From Gymnodinialimonas ulvae (GTDB lineage Bacteria; Pseudomonadota; Alphaproteobacteria; Rhodobacterales; Rhodobacteraceae): a stretch of 64,000 bases of DNA. Under the pieces are notes generated by a model, which was not told the DNA's origin, ran no database searches, and saw only the letters and a program-made list of their open reading frames with translations. This document shows positions 51,684 to 59,791 of this stretch, one piece after another (positions within the stretch are counted from its first letter, which is position 1; each line of letters starts with the position of its first letter). The stretch is from NCBI RefSeq assembly GCF_037543845.1, contig NZ_JBBIFX010000003.1, forward strand, positions 186,001 through 250,000. The letters run 5' to 3'. The position numbers and the translations under genes were made by a program.

Positions 51684-52444
51684 CTCGGGGGCAACCTCGT
51701 GGCTCCATCAAGGCGAATGACCTCGCCGTTCAGGTAAGTGTTTTCGACAATCGCCGCGACCATCTGCCCAAACTCGGACGGGTCGCCCAAACGGTGTGGA
51801 AACGGCACATTGGCCACAATGGCCTGCGTCGTCTCCTCCGGCAGGCCTTCCATCATCGGCGTGTTGAACAGGCCGGGTGCTATCGCGTTCACCCGGATGC
51901 CCGGCTTGGCCAGTTCGCGCGCCAGCGGCAGGCACATCGACGCGATCGCCCCCTTGGACGCCGCATAGGCCGATTGCCCGACCTGCCCGTCCTGATACGC
52001 CGCAGAGGCCGTGTTGATCACCACCCCGCGTTCCCCGGTGTCAAGCGGCGGCAGGTCCATCATCGCCTGTACCGCGTAGGTCATCACGTTGTAGGTGCCG
52101 ATCAGGTTGACCTCGATCACCCGGCGGAACAGGTCGAGCGAGGTCTTTCCCTCGCGCCCCACGATCCGCGCCGCATGGCCGATGCCCGCGCAATTGACGC
52201 AAATACGCGCCGCCTGCCCGAACCGTGCCATGGTGGAGGTCACGGCGGTCGCGGCATGTTCCGCGTCGGTGACATCGCATTGCTGGGAATATCCGCCGAT
52301 CTCGGCAGCGACCTCACGCGCGCGGTCGCCGTCCATGTCGAGCACCGCAACATCCGCACCCCGCTCGGCCAGGTAGCGCGCCGTGGCCTCGCCCAATCCG
52401 CTGGCCCCACCGGTGACGATGGCGACTTGTCCGTCGAGTTGCAT
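51680..52444 (-). CDS. SDR dehydrogenase, type II 3-hydroxyacyl-CoA dehydrogenase-like
   Basis: 254 residues. Cofactor motif TGGASGLGEATARYL, acidic VLDMD at strand 2 (NAD preference), NCAG, and the catalytic Ser-Tyr-Lys (NTASAAYQDGQVGQSAYAASKGA). It resembles HSD17B10/FadB2-type SDRs that oxidise 3-hydroxyacyl-CoA, with a ~ 10-residue loop (PLDTGERG) typical of that group. First gene of the operon SDR-hydratase-marR-ligase-thiolase. It would form the 3-oxo intermediate for the thiolase. The operator-like repeat at 52477 lies 33 bases upstream. Confidence 0.88.
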   Translation of the reverse strand: MQLDGQVAIVTGGASGLGEATARYLAERGADVAVLDMDGDRAREVAAEIGGYSQQCDVTDAEHAATAVTSTMARFGQAARICVNCAGIGHAARIVGREGKTSLDLFRRVIEVNLIGTYNVMTYAVQAMMDLPPLDTGERGVVINTASAAYQDGQVGQSAYAASKGAIASMCLPLARELAKPGIRVNAIAPGLFNTPMMEGLPEETTQAIVANVPFPHRLGDPSEFGQMVAAIVENTYLNGEVIRLDGATRLPPR

Positions 52445-52476
52445 CCGGTCTCCCTTCCGTCCGCATCCAGATTGAT

Positions 52477-52497
52477 ATCGTTATACTACATAACTAT
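52477..52497. promoter_or_regulatory. Candidate MarR operator in front of the SDR operon
   Basis: ATCGTTAT (52477-52484), five-base spacer ACTAC, ATAACTAT (52490-52497): the halves are complementary at 7 of 8 positions. A related repeat (same right half, same spacer length, 6 of 8) lies before dctP at 55871-55891. AT-rich palindromes of this size are typical MarR sites. Confidence 0.6.
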
Positions 52498-52506
52498 CTT
52501 CGAGTC

Positions 52507-54108
52507 TCACCACGTGATGAACACCAGCGTGATCACCGGGAACGCCACGAGGAGAACCACCCGCAGCAGGTCCGAGGCGATGAAATACAACACCGCGCGG
52601 TAGGTCGCCGTCATCTTCGTCGTCTTCTCCATTGCGTTGATGATGAACAGGTTCATCCCCACCGGCGGAGTGATCAACCCGACCTCCACCACGATCAGCA
52701 CGAGGATCCCGAACCAGATCGCAACCATTTCTGTGTTGATACGATTGAGCGCACCTTGGTTGACCCGCCGCAGTTCCAGCGCGCGGGTTTGATCGCGGGT
52801 CATCTCCGCTCCATCGGCCAGGGCCCGCAGCGCCCCGTCGAGCGGCACGATGTCGGCCCCGAAATGCGCCTGGATCGTGTCGAATTGCACCGTCTGCGCA
52901 AGGCTGAGCTGCGCCCCCTCGCGGTAAGCGGCCAAAAGCGCGTCGATGCTGTCTCGCGTCAGATCCGGCACCGCAAGCAACGCCTCCATCGCACGGTCGG
53001 CATGCAATTCGGCCATCGTCACAAACCCGAAATCGAGCCCCTGCATCACCGGCCAGAAGATCGGGATGGTCAGAAGGATCATCGACAGGCTGTCCATGAA
53101 ACAGCCCAGGATCAGGTAGAAGATCAGGATCAGGATCAGCACGGTGTAGGGGCTGAAACCACTGCTGCCGACCCATTCCGCGATGCCCTGCGGCACCTGG
53201 GTCAGCGCCAGGAACCCGTTGTAGAACGCCGCGCCGAGGATGATGAAAAAGATCATCGCCGTGGACCGGCCCACCACCAGAAAACTCTCCCCGAGGGATT
53301 TCATGCCTAGCCCGCCGTTGGCCCAGGCGATCAACCCGGTGCCAAGCGCACCCACGGCCGCGCCTTCGGTCGGCGTGAACCACCCCGCGTAGATGCCGCC
53401 GACCACTGCGGCGAAAACCAGAAGCACGGGCCAGATCTTGGCCATCGCCACCATCCGCTCGCCCCACGGAATGCGCGGCCCGACCCCTGCGCTTTCGGGG
53501 TTAAGCGCCACGTAAACCCGGATCGCGATGATATATCCCAACGCCGCGATGATGCCGGGGATGAAGGCCGCAAGGAACAGCTTGGCAATGTTCTGTTCGG
53601 TCAGGATTGCGTAGATCACCAGCACGATGGACGGCGGAATGAGGATGCCCAACGTGCCCCCCGCCGCAAGTGCCGCGGTCGAGAACCCGCCGTCATAGCC
53701 ATAGCGGCGCAGCTCCGGCAGGGCCACACGCCCCATCGTGGCCGCCGTCGCCAGCGAGCTTCCGCAAATCGCCCCGAACCCCGCGCAGGCACCCACGGCG
53801 GCCATGGCCACACCGCCCTTGCGATGGCCCAAAAACCCCTCCGCCGCCTTGAACAGGGCCTGCGACATGCCACCAAGCGTCGCGAAATGCCCCATCAACA
53901 GGAACATCGGGATGATCGTCAGCGAGTAGCTGGAAAAGGTTGTGAATGTCTCGGACTTGAGCCGTCCGAACGGCACCTGCGTGTCGCCCGTCACCATGAT
54001 CAGGCCGACAAGGCCGGTGAAGAACATCGACAGGCCAATCGGCACCCGCAGGAAAATCAGCGTCAGAAGGAAGGGAAACGACAAGATCCCGATCATTTGG
54101 TCGGTCAA
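52507..54108 (-). CDS. dctM: TRAP transporter large permease with an inserted soluble domain
   Basis: 533 residues; typical DctM permeases have ~430. Eleven to twelve membrane segments are evident, with LFMGHFATL-like and GTLGILIPPSIVLVIYA blocks conserved. The extra length is a ~94-residue hydrophilic helical insert (residues ~363-456, from VTMAELHADRAMEALL to VNQGALNR) just before the last conserved helices (WFGILVLIVVEVGLITPPVG). Takes up an organic acid with Na+ together with DctQ and DctP. Overlaps dctQ by ATGA. The substrate is probably an aromatic acid, from context. Confidence 0.9.
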   Translation of the reverse strand: MTDQMIGILSFPFLLTLIFLRVPIGLSMFFTGLVGLIMVTGDTQVPFGRLKSETFTTFSSYSLTIIPMFLLMGHFATLGGMSQALFKAAEGFLGHRKGGVAMAAVGACAGFGAICGSSLATAATMGRVALPELRRYGYDGGFSTAALAAGGTLGILIPPSIVLVIYAILTEQNIAKLFLAAFIPGIIAALGYIIAIRVYVALNPESAGVGPRIPWGERMVAMAKIWPVLLVFAAVVGGIYAGWFTPTEGAAVGALGTGLIAWANGGLGMKSLGESFLVVGRSTAMIFFIILGAAFYNGFLALTQVPQGIAEWVGSSGFSPYTVLILILIFYLILGCFMDSLSMILLTIPIFWPVMQGLDFGFVTMAELHADRAMEALLAVPDLTRDSIDALLAAYREGAQLSLAQTVQFDTIQAHFGADIVPLDGALRALADGAEMTRDQTRALELRRVNQGALNRINTEMVAIWFGILVLIVVEVGLITPPVGMNLFIINAMEKTTKMTATYRAVLYFIASDLLRVVLLVAFPVITLVFITW

Positions 54109-54689
54109 TGTTCCGCCCCCAGATCAGGGGGCAGGATCATGCGGCCCGATACCATTTCAACGACGCGCACAACCGCAAGATAAACCGCAACGACAGACGT
54201 CAGCGCCGCGCCGACAAAGCCGATGGCGTAGGAATACCAAACCGGCAATTGCAGCTCCAACGTCGTCTGGCCGGAGTTGAACTTGGTCAACAACCCGCCG
54301 AACAGCTGCGTTGCGATCAACACCATGACTCCGGCGAAAACCACCTCCGTCACGCCGCGCAGCACCCGGTTGGCGCGCAGCGACATCCCCGAGGTGAACA
54401 CATCCACCGTCGCATGCCCGCCGGTGATCTGGCAGATCGGCAGGAAGGCAAAGATCACAAAGGCCACGCCGGCCTCGATCAATTCGAATGTGCCAAGAAT
54501 CGGACCCACGCCCGCGTCGATCATCCATTGGCCAAGCCCGGCCATGACCTCGGCCTCGACCATCCAGTGAAACAGCCGGTCCACCAGCCGCCCAAGGATC
54601 GCAAAGACCGTCAGAAGGATAAGCACCGACAGCATGATCCCGCCAAGGATCGCCATCAGGCGCGACAATAGCAAAAGCGCGCGGTACAT
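54105..54689 (-). CDS. dctQ: TRAP transporter small permease
   Basis: 194 residues, four hydrophobic helices (LMAILGGIMLSVLILLTVFA, AGVAFVIFAFLPICQ, VVFAGVMVLIATQLF and AIGFVGAALTSVVAVYLAVV). The tract GGHATVDVF is the conserved DctQ mark. It joins DctM in the membrane. Expression relative to dctP is likely reduced by the hairpin at 54708-54733. Confidence 0.88.
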   Translation of the reverse strand: MYRALLLLSRLMAILGGIMLSVLILLTVFAILGRLVDRLFHWMVEAEVMAGLGQWMIDAGVGPILGTFELIEAGVAFVIFAFLPICQITGGHATVDVFTSGMSLRANRVLRGVTEVVFAGVMVLIATQLFGGLLTKFNSGQTTLELQLPVWYSYAIGFVGAALTSVVAVYLAVVRVVEMVSGRMILPPDLGAEH

Positions 54690-54707
54690 GTGTGTCCCTT
54701 AGAAAGA

Positions 54708-54733
54708 AGGGGCCGCGTGATGTCGCGGCCCCT
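54708..54733 (-). terminator. Strong hairpin between dctP and dctQ
   Basis: AGGGGCCGCG (54708-54717) and CGCGGCCCCT (54724-54733) form a perfect 10-bp stem with a six-base loop. On the reverse strand it is followed by TTCTTTCT. It sits 9 bases beyond the dctP stop. A partial terminator or 3' stabiliser there would make more binding protein than permease. Confidence 0.7.
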
Positions 54734-54742
54734 CCGTTTGCC

Positions 54743-55789
54743 TTACTGGCCAGCGCCGGCGCAATCGCCCGACATCAGCTCCCGCGCGCGGTCGATCAGG
54801 GCCTGACCGTCCAACCCGCTGCCCGAGACATCCTCGATCCAGCTTTGGTAGATCGGCTCGACAACCGGCATCCAGACCTCTTGGGCCGTGGCCTCATCGA
54901 TCATGATGATGTTGTTGCCCGCCTCCACGGCCAGCTCGCGCGCCGGGCCGTCGGCATCCGCCTGCGTGCCGCCGGCGAAGATCGAGAACTCCAGCCCCGA
55001 GTTCTCGTCGAGGATCTGCTGCAGATCTTCCGGCATGTTGTTGTAGGCGTCGTTGTTCATCGCCAGCACGAAGGTCAGCGTATAAAGCCCGTTGCCCTCG
55101 AACCCGGTGTGGTTCTCGACCAGTTCCGGCACGCGCAGCGCGGCGGTGACCTCCCACGGGATTGTCGTGCCGTCGATCGTGCCGCGCGACAAACCCTCAG
55201 GCACCGCAGGCACGGGCATGCCAACTGGCGTCGCACCCGTCAGCTCAAGCAGCTGGTTCACAAGCCGCGAACCGCCCCGGATCTGCATGCCCTGCAAATC
55301 TTCAGGCGTCTCGACCGGATCTGCGGTGTGGAACATCCCCGGCCCATGGACCCAGGTGCCAAGCAGGTGAACGTCACTGAACTGCTCCTGCATGCCCTCT
55401 TCATACATCGTCCAATAGGCACAGGACGCGGCCCGCGCATCGGCAACCATGAACGGCAGCTCGAAGACTTCCGTCGACGGGAACCGGCCCGGCGTATAGC
55501 CCACAACCGTCCACACGATGTCGGCCACGCCGTCAATCGCCTGGTCCATCAGCTCTGGCGGGGTACCGCCCAACTGCATCGACGGATAGCGCTCGATCTC
55601 GATGCGCCCGCCCGAAGCTTCCTCCACTTGATCGGCCCAGACATCCAGAACCAGCGCGGGCACATTCGCCTGCGCTGGCAGGAATTGATGCAGCTTCAGC
55701 GTGACTTCCGCCTGCGCAAACGCACCGCTGGCCGCCATCGCGCCAGCCGCAACGCCGCCCAATGCCGTCATTAGGGTTTTGGTTTTCAT
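54743..55789 (-). CDS. dctP: TRAP transporter substrate-binding protein
   Basis: 348 residues with a signal peptide (MKTKTLMTALGGVAAGAMAA ... GAFAQA). DctP fold: LKLHQFLPAQANVPALVLDVW at the start, LGGTPPELMDQAIDGVADI, and the conserved MQIRGGSR whose Arg holds the ligand carboxylate. Two Cys (CAYWT and the C-terminal GDCAG) are present. First gene of dctPQM. Near the aryl-CoA ligase operon and sharing an operator-like repeat with it, so it probably binds a phenylpropenoid or aromatic acid in the periplasm. Confidence 0.92.
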   Translation of the reverse strand: MKTKTLMTALGGVAAGAMAASGAFAQAEVTLKLHQFLPAQANVPALVLDVWADQVEEASGGRIEIERYPSMQLGGTPPELMDQAIDGVADIVWTVVGYTPGRFPSTEVFELPFMVADARAASCAYWTMYEEGMQEQFSDVHLLGTWVHGPGMFHTADPVETPEDLQGMQIRGGSRLVNQLLELTGATPVGMPVPAVPEGLSRGTIDGTTIPWEVTAALRVPELVENHTGFEGNGLYTLTFVLAMNNDAYNNMPEDLQQILDENSGLEFSIFAGGTQADADGPARELAVEAGNNIIMIDEATAQEVWMPVVEPIYQSWIEDVSGSGLDGQALIDRARELMSGDCAGAGQ

Positions 55790-55870
55790 GTATCGTCCTC
55801 CCTTAAGGTTGATGTCCGCGCAGGTTGGCCTGCGTCTTGGTCGGCCCCGGTTACACCGCGGTCCTGATAA

Positions 55871-55891
55871 TTAGGTATGATGCATAACTAT
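55871..55891. promoter_or_regulatory. Candidate MarR operator in the dctP / marR divergent gap
   Basis: TTAGGTAT (55871-55878), spacer GATGC, ATAACTAT (55884-55891): 6 of 8 complementary. The right half and the next three bases (ATAACTATCT) are identical to the repeat before the SDR operon, with the same five-base spacer, suggesting one regulator controls both units. Confidence 0.55.
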
Positions 55892-56008
55892 CTGCGTCTG
55901 TCACCATATTCGATTGATCTGCCCTATCTTTTGTCGCTTCTCCCGCAAAAGGAAAGCGCGCTTATCATCGTGCTTGGCGCTCTGCGTCCGAGCCGGTAGA
56001 ATCACGCC

Positions 56009-56488
56009 ATGTCTGAAATCTACACGATGCCCGGCCATCTGATACGGCGTTTGCAACAAATCTCGATCAGCGTGTTCACCGACCGTATGAAGGCGCTTGG
56101 CCATGATTTGACCGCGCCGCAATTCGCCACCCTGGCCGTCCTGTCGGAATCGCCCGGCATCGACCAGGCAACGCTGGCGGGCCGCATCGCCCATGACCGC
56201 CCCACCATCGGCGGCGTGGTTGAACGACTTGAAGCCAAGGGCCTTCTGACCCGTCGCCGCAATGCCAGCGACCGCCGCGCGATGGTGCTTGATCTCACGT
56301 CGGCCGGGGCCGACATGCTGGCCGCGCTGGTGCCCGAGGTGCGCGCGCTCCAGGTGGATATCCTGCCCGGCCTGACCGAGGCCGAGCGCTCTGAATTCAT
56401 TCGTCTCGCCACCAAGGTCGCCACGATCGGCAACGCCAGTGCCCGCGCGCCGTTGGTGATGCCGGACCCCGCTCAAGACAGCGCCTGA
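56009..56488 (+). CDS. MarR-family regulator divergent from the TRAP genes
   Basis: 159 residues. MarR fold with FATLAVLSESPGIDQATLAGRIAHDRPTIGGVV (broken: residues ~37-70) and the wing KGLLTRRRNASDRRAM. It is divergent from dctP, whose shared gap holds an operator-like repeat, and converges on paaX with a 16-base overlap. It probably controls the TRAP operon and itself; whether it or the MarR in the ligase operon binds the shared repeat cannot be decided from sequence. Confidence 0.87.
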   Translation: MSEIYTMPGHLIRRLQQISISVFTDRMKALGHDLTAPQFATLAVLSESPGIDQATLAGRIAHDRPTIGGVVERLEAKGLLTRRRNASDRRAMVLDLTSAGADMLAALVPEVRALQVDILPGLTEAERSEFIRLATKVATIGNASARAPLVMPDPAQDSA

Positions 56489-57261
56489 TCGGAGTGCACG
56501 GGACCAAGCGTGTCCAACAAGCGGGCCACCTGCGCCCGGCATCTCGCCTCGGCCCGGTCGGAGCCCAAAGCTGCCTCCGCCGCCGGGTTCGACCGCAACA
56601 CCAGTCGTCGCCACCCATGCAGCACCAGAACCCGCAGCGCGAAGCGATCCAACTGGTTCTGCGGCAAAAGACTGTGCGACGGCAACGCATTCGACAGCGC
56701 GGTGAACGCCGCCTCACATGCGGCCTCATCCAACACATCCCGCACCCAGGCGGGCCAGCCCCGCGCCTCCGGCAAGGCCACCAGCCAGTCGTCCGGCACC
56801 TCGTCCTCCGGCCCGCACACCAGCGCAAAGCTGCGCGAGATCGGAACCGCCGAGAGCGCCTCGGGCAACAGTGAAAGCGCGTCGGGCGCATCCGGCGGGA
56901 AGCCCACCAACCGACATGGCCCGCCCGCGACCGCCGGGCCATAGATGCGCCCGGCCACCGCGCGGCTTTGCACCTGTCCGCTTTCGGTCAACCGGTGGAA
57001 CCCAACCCGCCCTTCGCGGCGGCTGTCCACCCATCCGTCCCGCTTGAGCCGGTGCAACGCCACGCGCATCGCCTGTGGCTGCAAACCGATCCGCTCGACC
57101 ATTGCCGACAGCACACGGCCCGACACCTCCGCCTCGCCGGCCTGCGCGCAATCGCCCAGGCAGGACACGATCACCGACCAGAGCTTCAGGGGGCTCGCCT
57201 CCGACAACGCCGCCGCCAGATCCGCCACCGGATCACCGGGATGAAGCGCCACGACGCTCAC
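56473..57261 (-). CDS. paaX: PaaX-type repressor of phenylacetate genes
   Basis: 262 residues. PaaX N-terminal winged-helix (LSAMVERIGLQPQAMRVALHRLKRDGWVDSRREGR), central PaaX domain, and a C-terminal region with FALRVLVLHGWRRLVLR. The repressor is relieved by phenylacetyl-CoA. ATGA overlap with paaZ, so it is co-transcribed with that gene. Candidate target sites with TGTAACA(C/T)TTTG lie in the paaZ/paaI and paaA promoters. (The HTH is at about residues 50-85.). Confidence 0.88.
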   Translation of the reverse strand: MSVVALHPGDPVADLAAALSEASPLKLWSVIVSCLGDCAQAGEAEVSGRVLSAMVERIGLQPQAMRVALHRLKRDGWVDSRREGRVGFHRLTESGQVQSRAVAGRIYGPAVAGGPCRLVGFPPDAPDALSLLPEALSAVPISRSFALVCGPEDEVPDDWLVALPEARGWPAWVRDVLDEAACEAAFTALSNALPSHSLLPQNQLDRFALRVLVLHGWRRLVLRSNPAAEAALGSDRAEARCRAQVARLLDTLGPVHSDQALS

Positions 57262-59270
57262 TTCGCCACCATCGTCAGAAGCTCGTATTCCGCCACCGCC
57301 TCGTCATCCTGATTGCGCACATCGGCGTGCCACCGGACCTCTCCATAATCCGCAGTCCGCGACTTTCGATCCAGCACCGTCAAATGCACCTTGATCGCAT
57401 CACCCGGCGAAACCGGCTTCAAGAACCGCAAACCGTCCAACCCGGTATTTGCCAGAACCGGCCCTTCGCTCGGCTCCACAAACAAACCTGCCGCAAAGCT
57501 CAAGATCAGATAGCCATGGGCCACGCGCCCCGGGAAAAACGGGTTCCGCTTGGCCGCCGCCTCGTCCATATGCGCGTAAAACGTGTCGCCTGTGAAATGC
57601 GCAAAGTGCTCGATATCGTCGAGCGTGATCTCCCGTGCCTCGGTGGTGAGCGTCCGTCCGATCTCCAGCTCTCCGAACCGCATCTGGAACGGATGCGTGC
57701 CACTTTCGACCTTCGACGCCCCCGGAACAAACCGCCCCGTAACCGCAGACAGGATGTCGGGCGAGCCCTGCACCGCGACGCGCTGCATGTAATGCTTCAC
57801 CGCGCGGATCCCGCCAAGCTCTTCGCCGCCGCCCGCGCGCCCCGGCCCGCCATGGGTCAGATGCGGCATCGGCGCGCCGTGGCCCGTGGCCTCCTTCGCG
57901 CTGTCGCGATTGTTCACGTAAACCCGCCCATGCCACGCTCCAATGCCGGTCACGACCTCGCGCGCCACATGGCCCGAATGGGTGATGAGCGAGGCCACAA
58001 GCGACCCCTCGCCCCGATTGGCCAAGTCGCAGGCATGACCCAGATCGCGATACGGCATCAGCGTGCTGACCGGCCCGAAGGCCTCCGTCTCGTGTAGGCT
58101 CCGCGCGGCATCCGGGTCGCTGCAGACGAACAGATGCGGCGCGACGAACGCGCCCTTTTCCATGTCTCCGCGCGGCGCAAACCCCTCCTGCCCGCCGAAG
58201 ACCAACTCCGCCTCTCCGGCAATCACCCCGGCCTTCTCCAACACGTCCCGCCGCTGGCTCAACGACACGACCGACCCCATCCGGACGCCATCCGCCCTCG
58301 GATCACCCACCACGACCTTGCCAAGCTCCGCCGAAAGACGGTCCGCCAGAGGTTGAAGCAGGCTTTCGGGCACCATCACCCGCCGGATCGCGGTGCATTT
58401 CTGCCCCGCCTTCGTCGTCATTTCGCGCAGGATTTCCTGCGTCGCAATGTCGAATTCCGGGCTTTCCACCGTCACATCCGGCCCCAGAATGCTCGTGTTC
58501 AGCGAATCCTGCTCTGCCGTGAACGGCACTCCGCGCGGCAATCCATCGCCCACCGTCGCCGCGGTCGCCGCAGAGCCCGTGAACGTCACCGCATCCTGCG
58601 GCCCGAGCGCGTTAAGCCCGTCGCCAACGCCGCCTGTCACCAATTGCAACGCGCCGTCGGGCAGCACCCCCGCCTCCAGCATCAGACGCACGCACAGCTC
58701 CGTCACATGCGCCGTCGCCGTCGCCGGTTTCACGATGGAGGGCACACCCGCCAGGAACGCCGGGGCGATCTTTTCCAACATGCCCCAGACCGGGAAATTG
58801 AACGCATTGATATGGAATGCCACACCCAATCGCGGCGTGTAGATATGTTGCCCCCCGAACGCGCCCGTCTTGCCCAAGGGCTCCCATGGCCCGTCGATCA
58901 GGACATGGCCCTCCGGCATCTCGCGCCGCCCTTTGGACGCGAACACAAACAGCGTCCCGATGCCACCGTCGATGTCAAACGCATGGTCCCGCAGCGTCGC
59001 GCCGGTCGTGAACGACAGGTCATAAAGCGCCTGCTTGTGCTCGCTCAGATGCAGCGCCAGCGCCTTGAGCATCCGCGCCCGGTCGTGGAAATCCATAGCG
59101 CGCAAAGCCGGTCCTCCGACCTCGCGCGCATAGTCCACCATGCCCGCCACATCGAGCGTCTCATTGCCCGCCTCGGCGATGATCTCGCCCGTGGACGCAT
59201 CGGCAATCGGTCGCGCACCCGGCCCGGCCGCGATCCACGCACCTTTTGCGAAGCTGCCAATACGTTGCAT
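57258..59270 (-). CDS. paaZ: Oxepin-CoA hydrolase / 3-oxo-5,6-dehydrosuberyl-CoA semialdehyde dehydrogenase
   Basis: 670 residues, a two-domain fusion. Residues ~1-520: aldehyde dehydrogenase with VTFTGSAATAATV and catalytic Cys in KAGQKCTAIRR. Residues ~535-670: MaoC-like (R)-hydratase with TGDTFYAHMDE, whose Asp and His are the ring-opening catalytic pair of E. coli PaaZ, and GRVAHGYLILSF. It opens the oxepin ring and oxidises the aldehyde before it cyclises. Both catalytic parts look intact. Divergent from paaI-paaK; followed by paaX. Confidence 0.94.
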   Translation of the reverse strand: MQRIGSFAKGAWIAAGPGARPIADASTGEIIAEAGNETLDVAGMVDYAREVGGPALRAMDFHDRARMLKALALHLSEHKQALYDLSFTTGATLRDHAFDIDGGIGTLFVFASKGRREMPEGHVLIDGPWEPLGKTGAFGGQHIYTPRLGVAFHINAFNFPVWGMLEKIAPAFLAGVPSIVKPATATAHVTELCVRLMLEAGVLPDGALQLVTGGVGDGLNALGPQDAVTFTGSAATAATVGDGLPRGVPFTAEQDSLNTSILGPDVTVESPEFDIATQEILREMTTKAGQKCTAIRRVMVPESLLQPLADRLSAELGKVVVGDPRADGVRMGSVVSLSQRRDVLEKAGVIAGEAELVFGGQEGFAPRGDMEKGAFVAPHLFVCSDPDAARSLHETEAFGPVSTLMPYRDLGHACDLANRGEGSLVASLITHSGHVAREVVTGIGAWHGRVYVNNRDSAKEATGHGAPMPHLTHGGPGRAGGGEELGGIRAVKHYMQRVAVQGSPDILSAVTGRFVPGASKVESGTHPFQMRFGELEIGRTLTTEAREITLDDIEHFAHFTGDTFYAHMDEAAAKRNPFFPGRVAHGYLILSFAAGLFVEPSEGPVLANTGLDGLRFLKPVSPGDAIKVHLTVLDRKSRTADYGEVRWHADVRNQDDEAVAEYELLTMVAK

Positions 59271-59293
59271 GATTTCCCCCTCCCGAAAAATCT

Positions 59294-59305
59294 TGTAACA
59301 CTTTG
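59294..59305. promoter_or_regulatory. Candidate PaaX box in the paaZ/paaI gap
   Basis: TGTAACACTTTG occurs here, 24 bases from the paaZ start; TGTAACATTTTG, 11 of 12 identical, occurs upstream of paaA at 61247-61258. Both are in promoters of paa units, so a PaaX operator is likely. No symmetry partner is obvious in the first copy. Confidence 0.5.
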
Positions 59306-59362
59306 CGAGATGCGGCAGGCTGACGCAAGGCCTGTGTTCAAGGCCACATCCGGGAGGGACAG

Positions 59363-59788
59363 ATGACGCCGAAAGAGCGCGCGGAAAAAAGCGCCGCCGC
59401 CATGTGGGCGGGCGACCGCGCCTCGGCCTGGGTCGGCATGGAGATCGCCGCGGTGGATGAAGGCCACGCCGTCCTGACCCTCGAGATCCGCGAAGATCAT
59501 TGCAACGGCCATGGCATCGGCCACGGTGGCATCACCTTCATGCTGGCCGACAGCGCCTTTGCCTTCGCCTGCAATTCCCGCAACGTCGCCACCGTCGCAC
59601 AGCACAACACGATTAGCTTCCTTGCCCCGGTCCGCCTCGGCGATACGCTCACCGCCACGGCGACCGAGACCACGCTCAAAGGCCGCTCAGGCATCACCGA
59701 CGTGACCGTCACCAACCAATCGGGCGACATCATCGCCCAGTTCCGCGGCGCCTCCCGCGCGCTCGGCCATCCCATCTTCGAGGACTAG
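59363..59788 (+). CDS. paaI: Phenylacetyl-CoA pathway thioesterase PaaI
   Basis: 141 residues, hotdog fold. HGIGHGGITFMLADSAFAFACNS carries the catalytic Asp and the conserved HGG turn. It hydrolyses ring-hydroxylated or epoxidised phenylacetyl-CoA to relieve CoA trapping. It is 3 bases ahead of paaK. The start follows GGGAGG and lies in the divergent promoter with paaZ. Confidence 0.92.
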   Translation: MTPKERAEKSAAAMWAGDRASAWVGMEIAAVDEGHAVLTLEIREDHCNGHGIGHGGITFMLADSAFAFACNSRNVATVAQHNTISFLAPVRLGDTLTATATETTLKGRSGITDVTVTNQSGDIIAQFRGASRALGHPIFED

Positions 59789-59791
59789 GAT

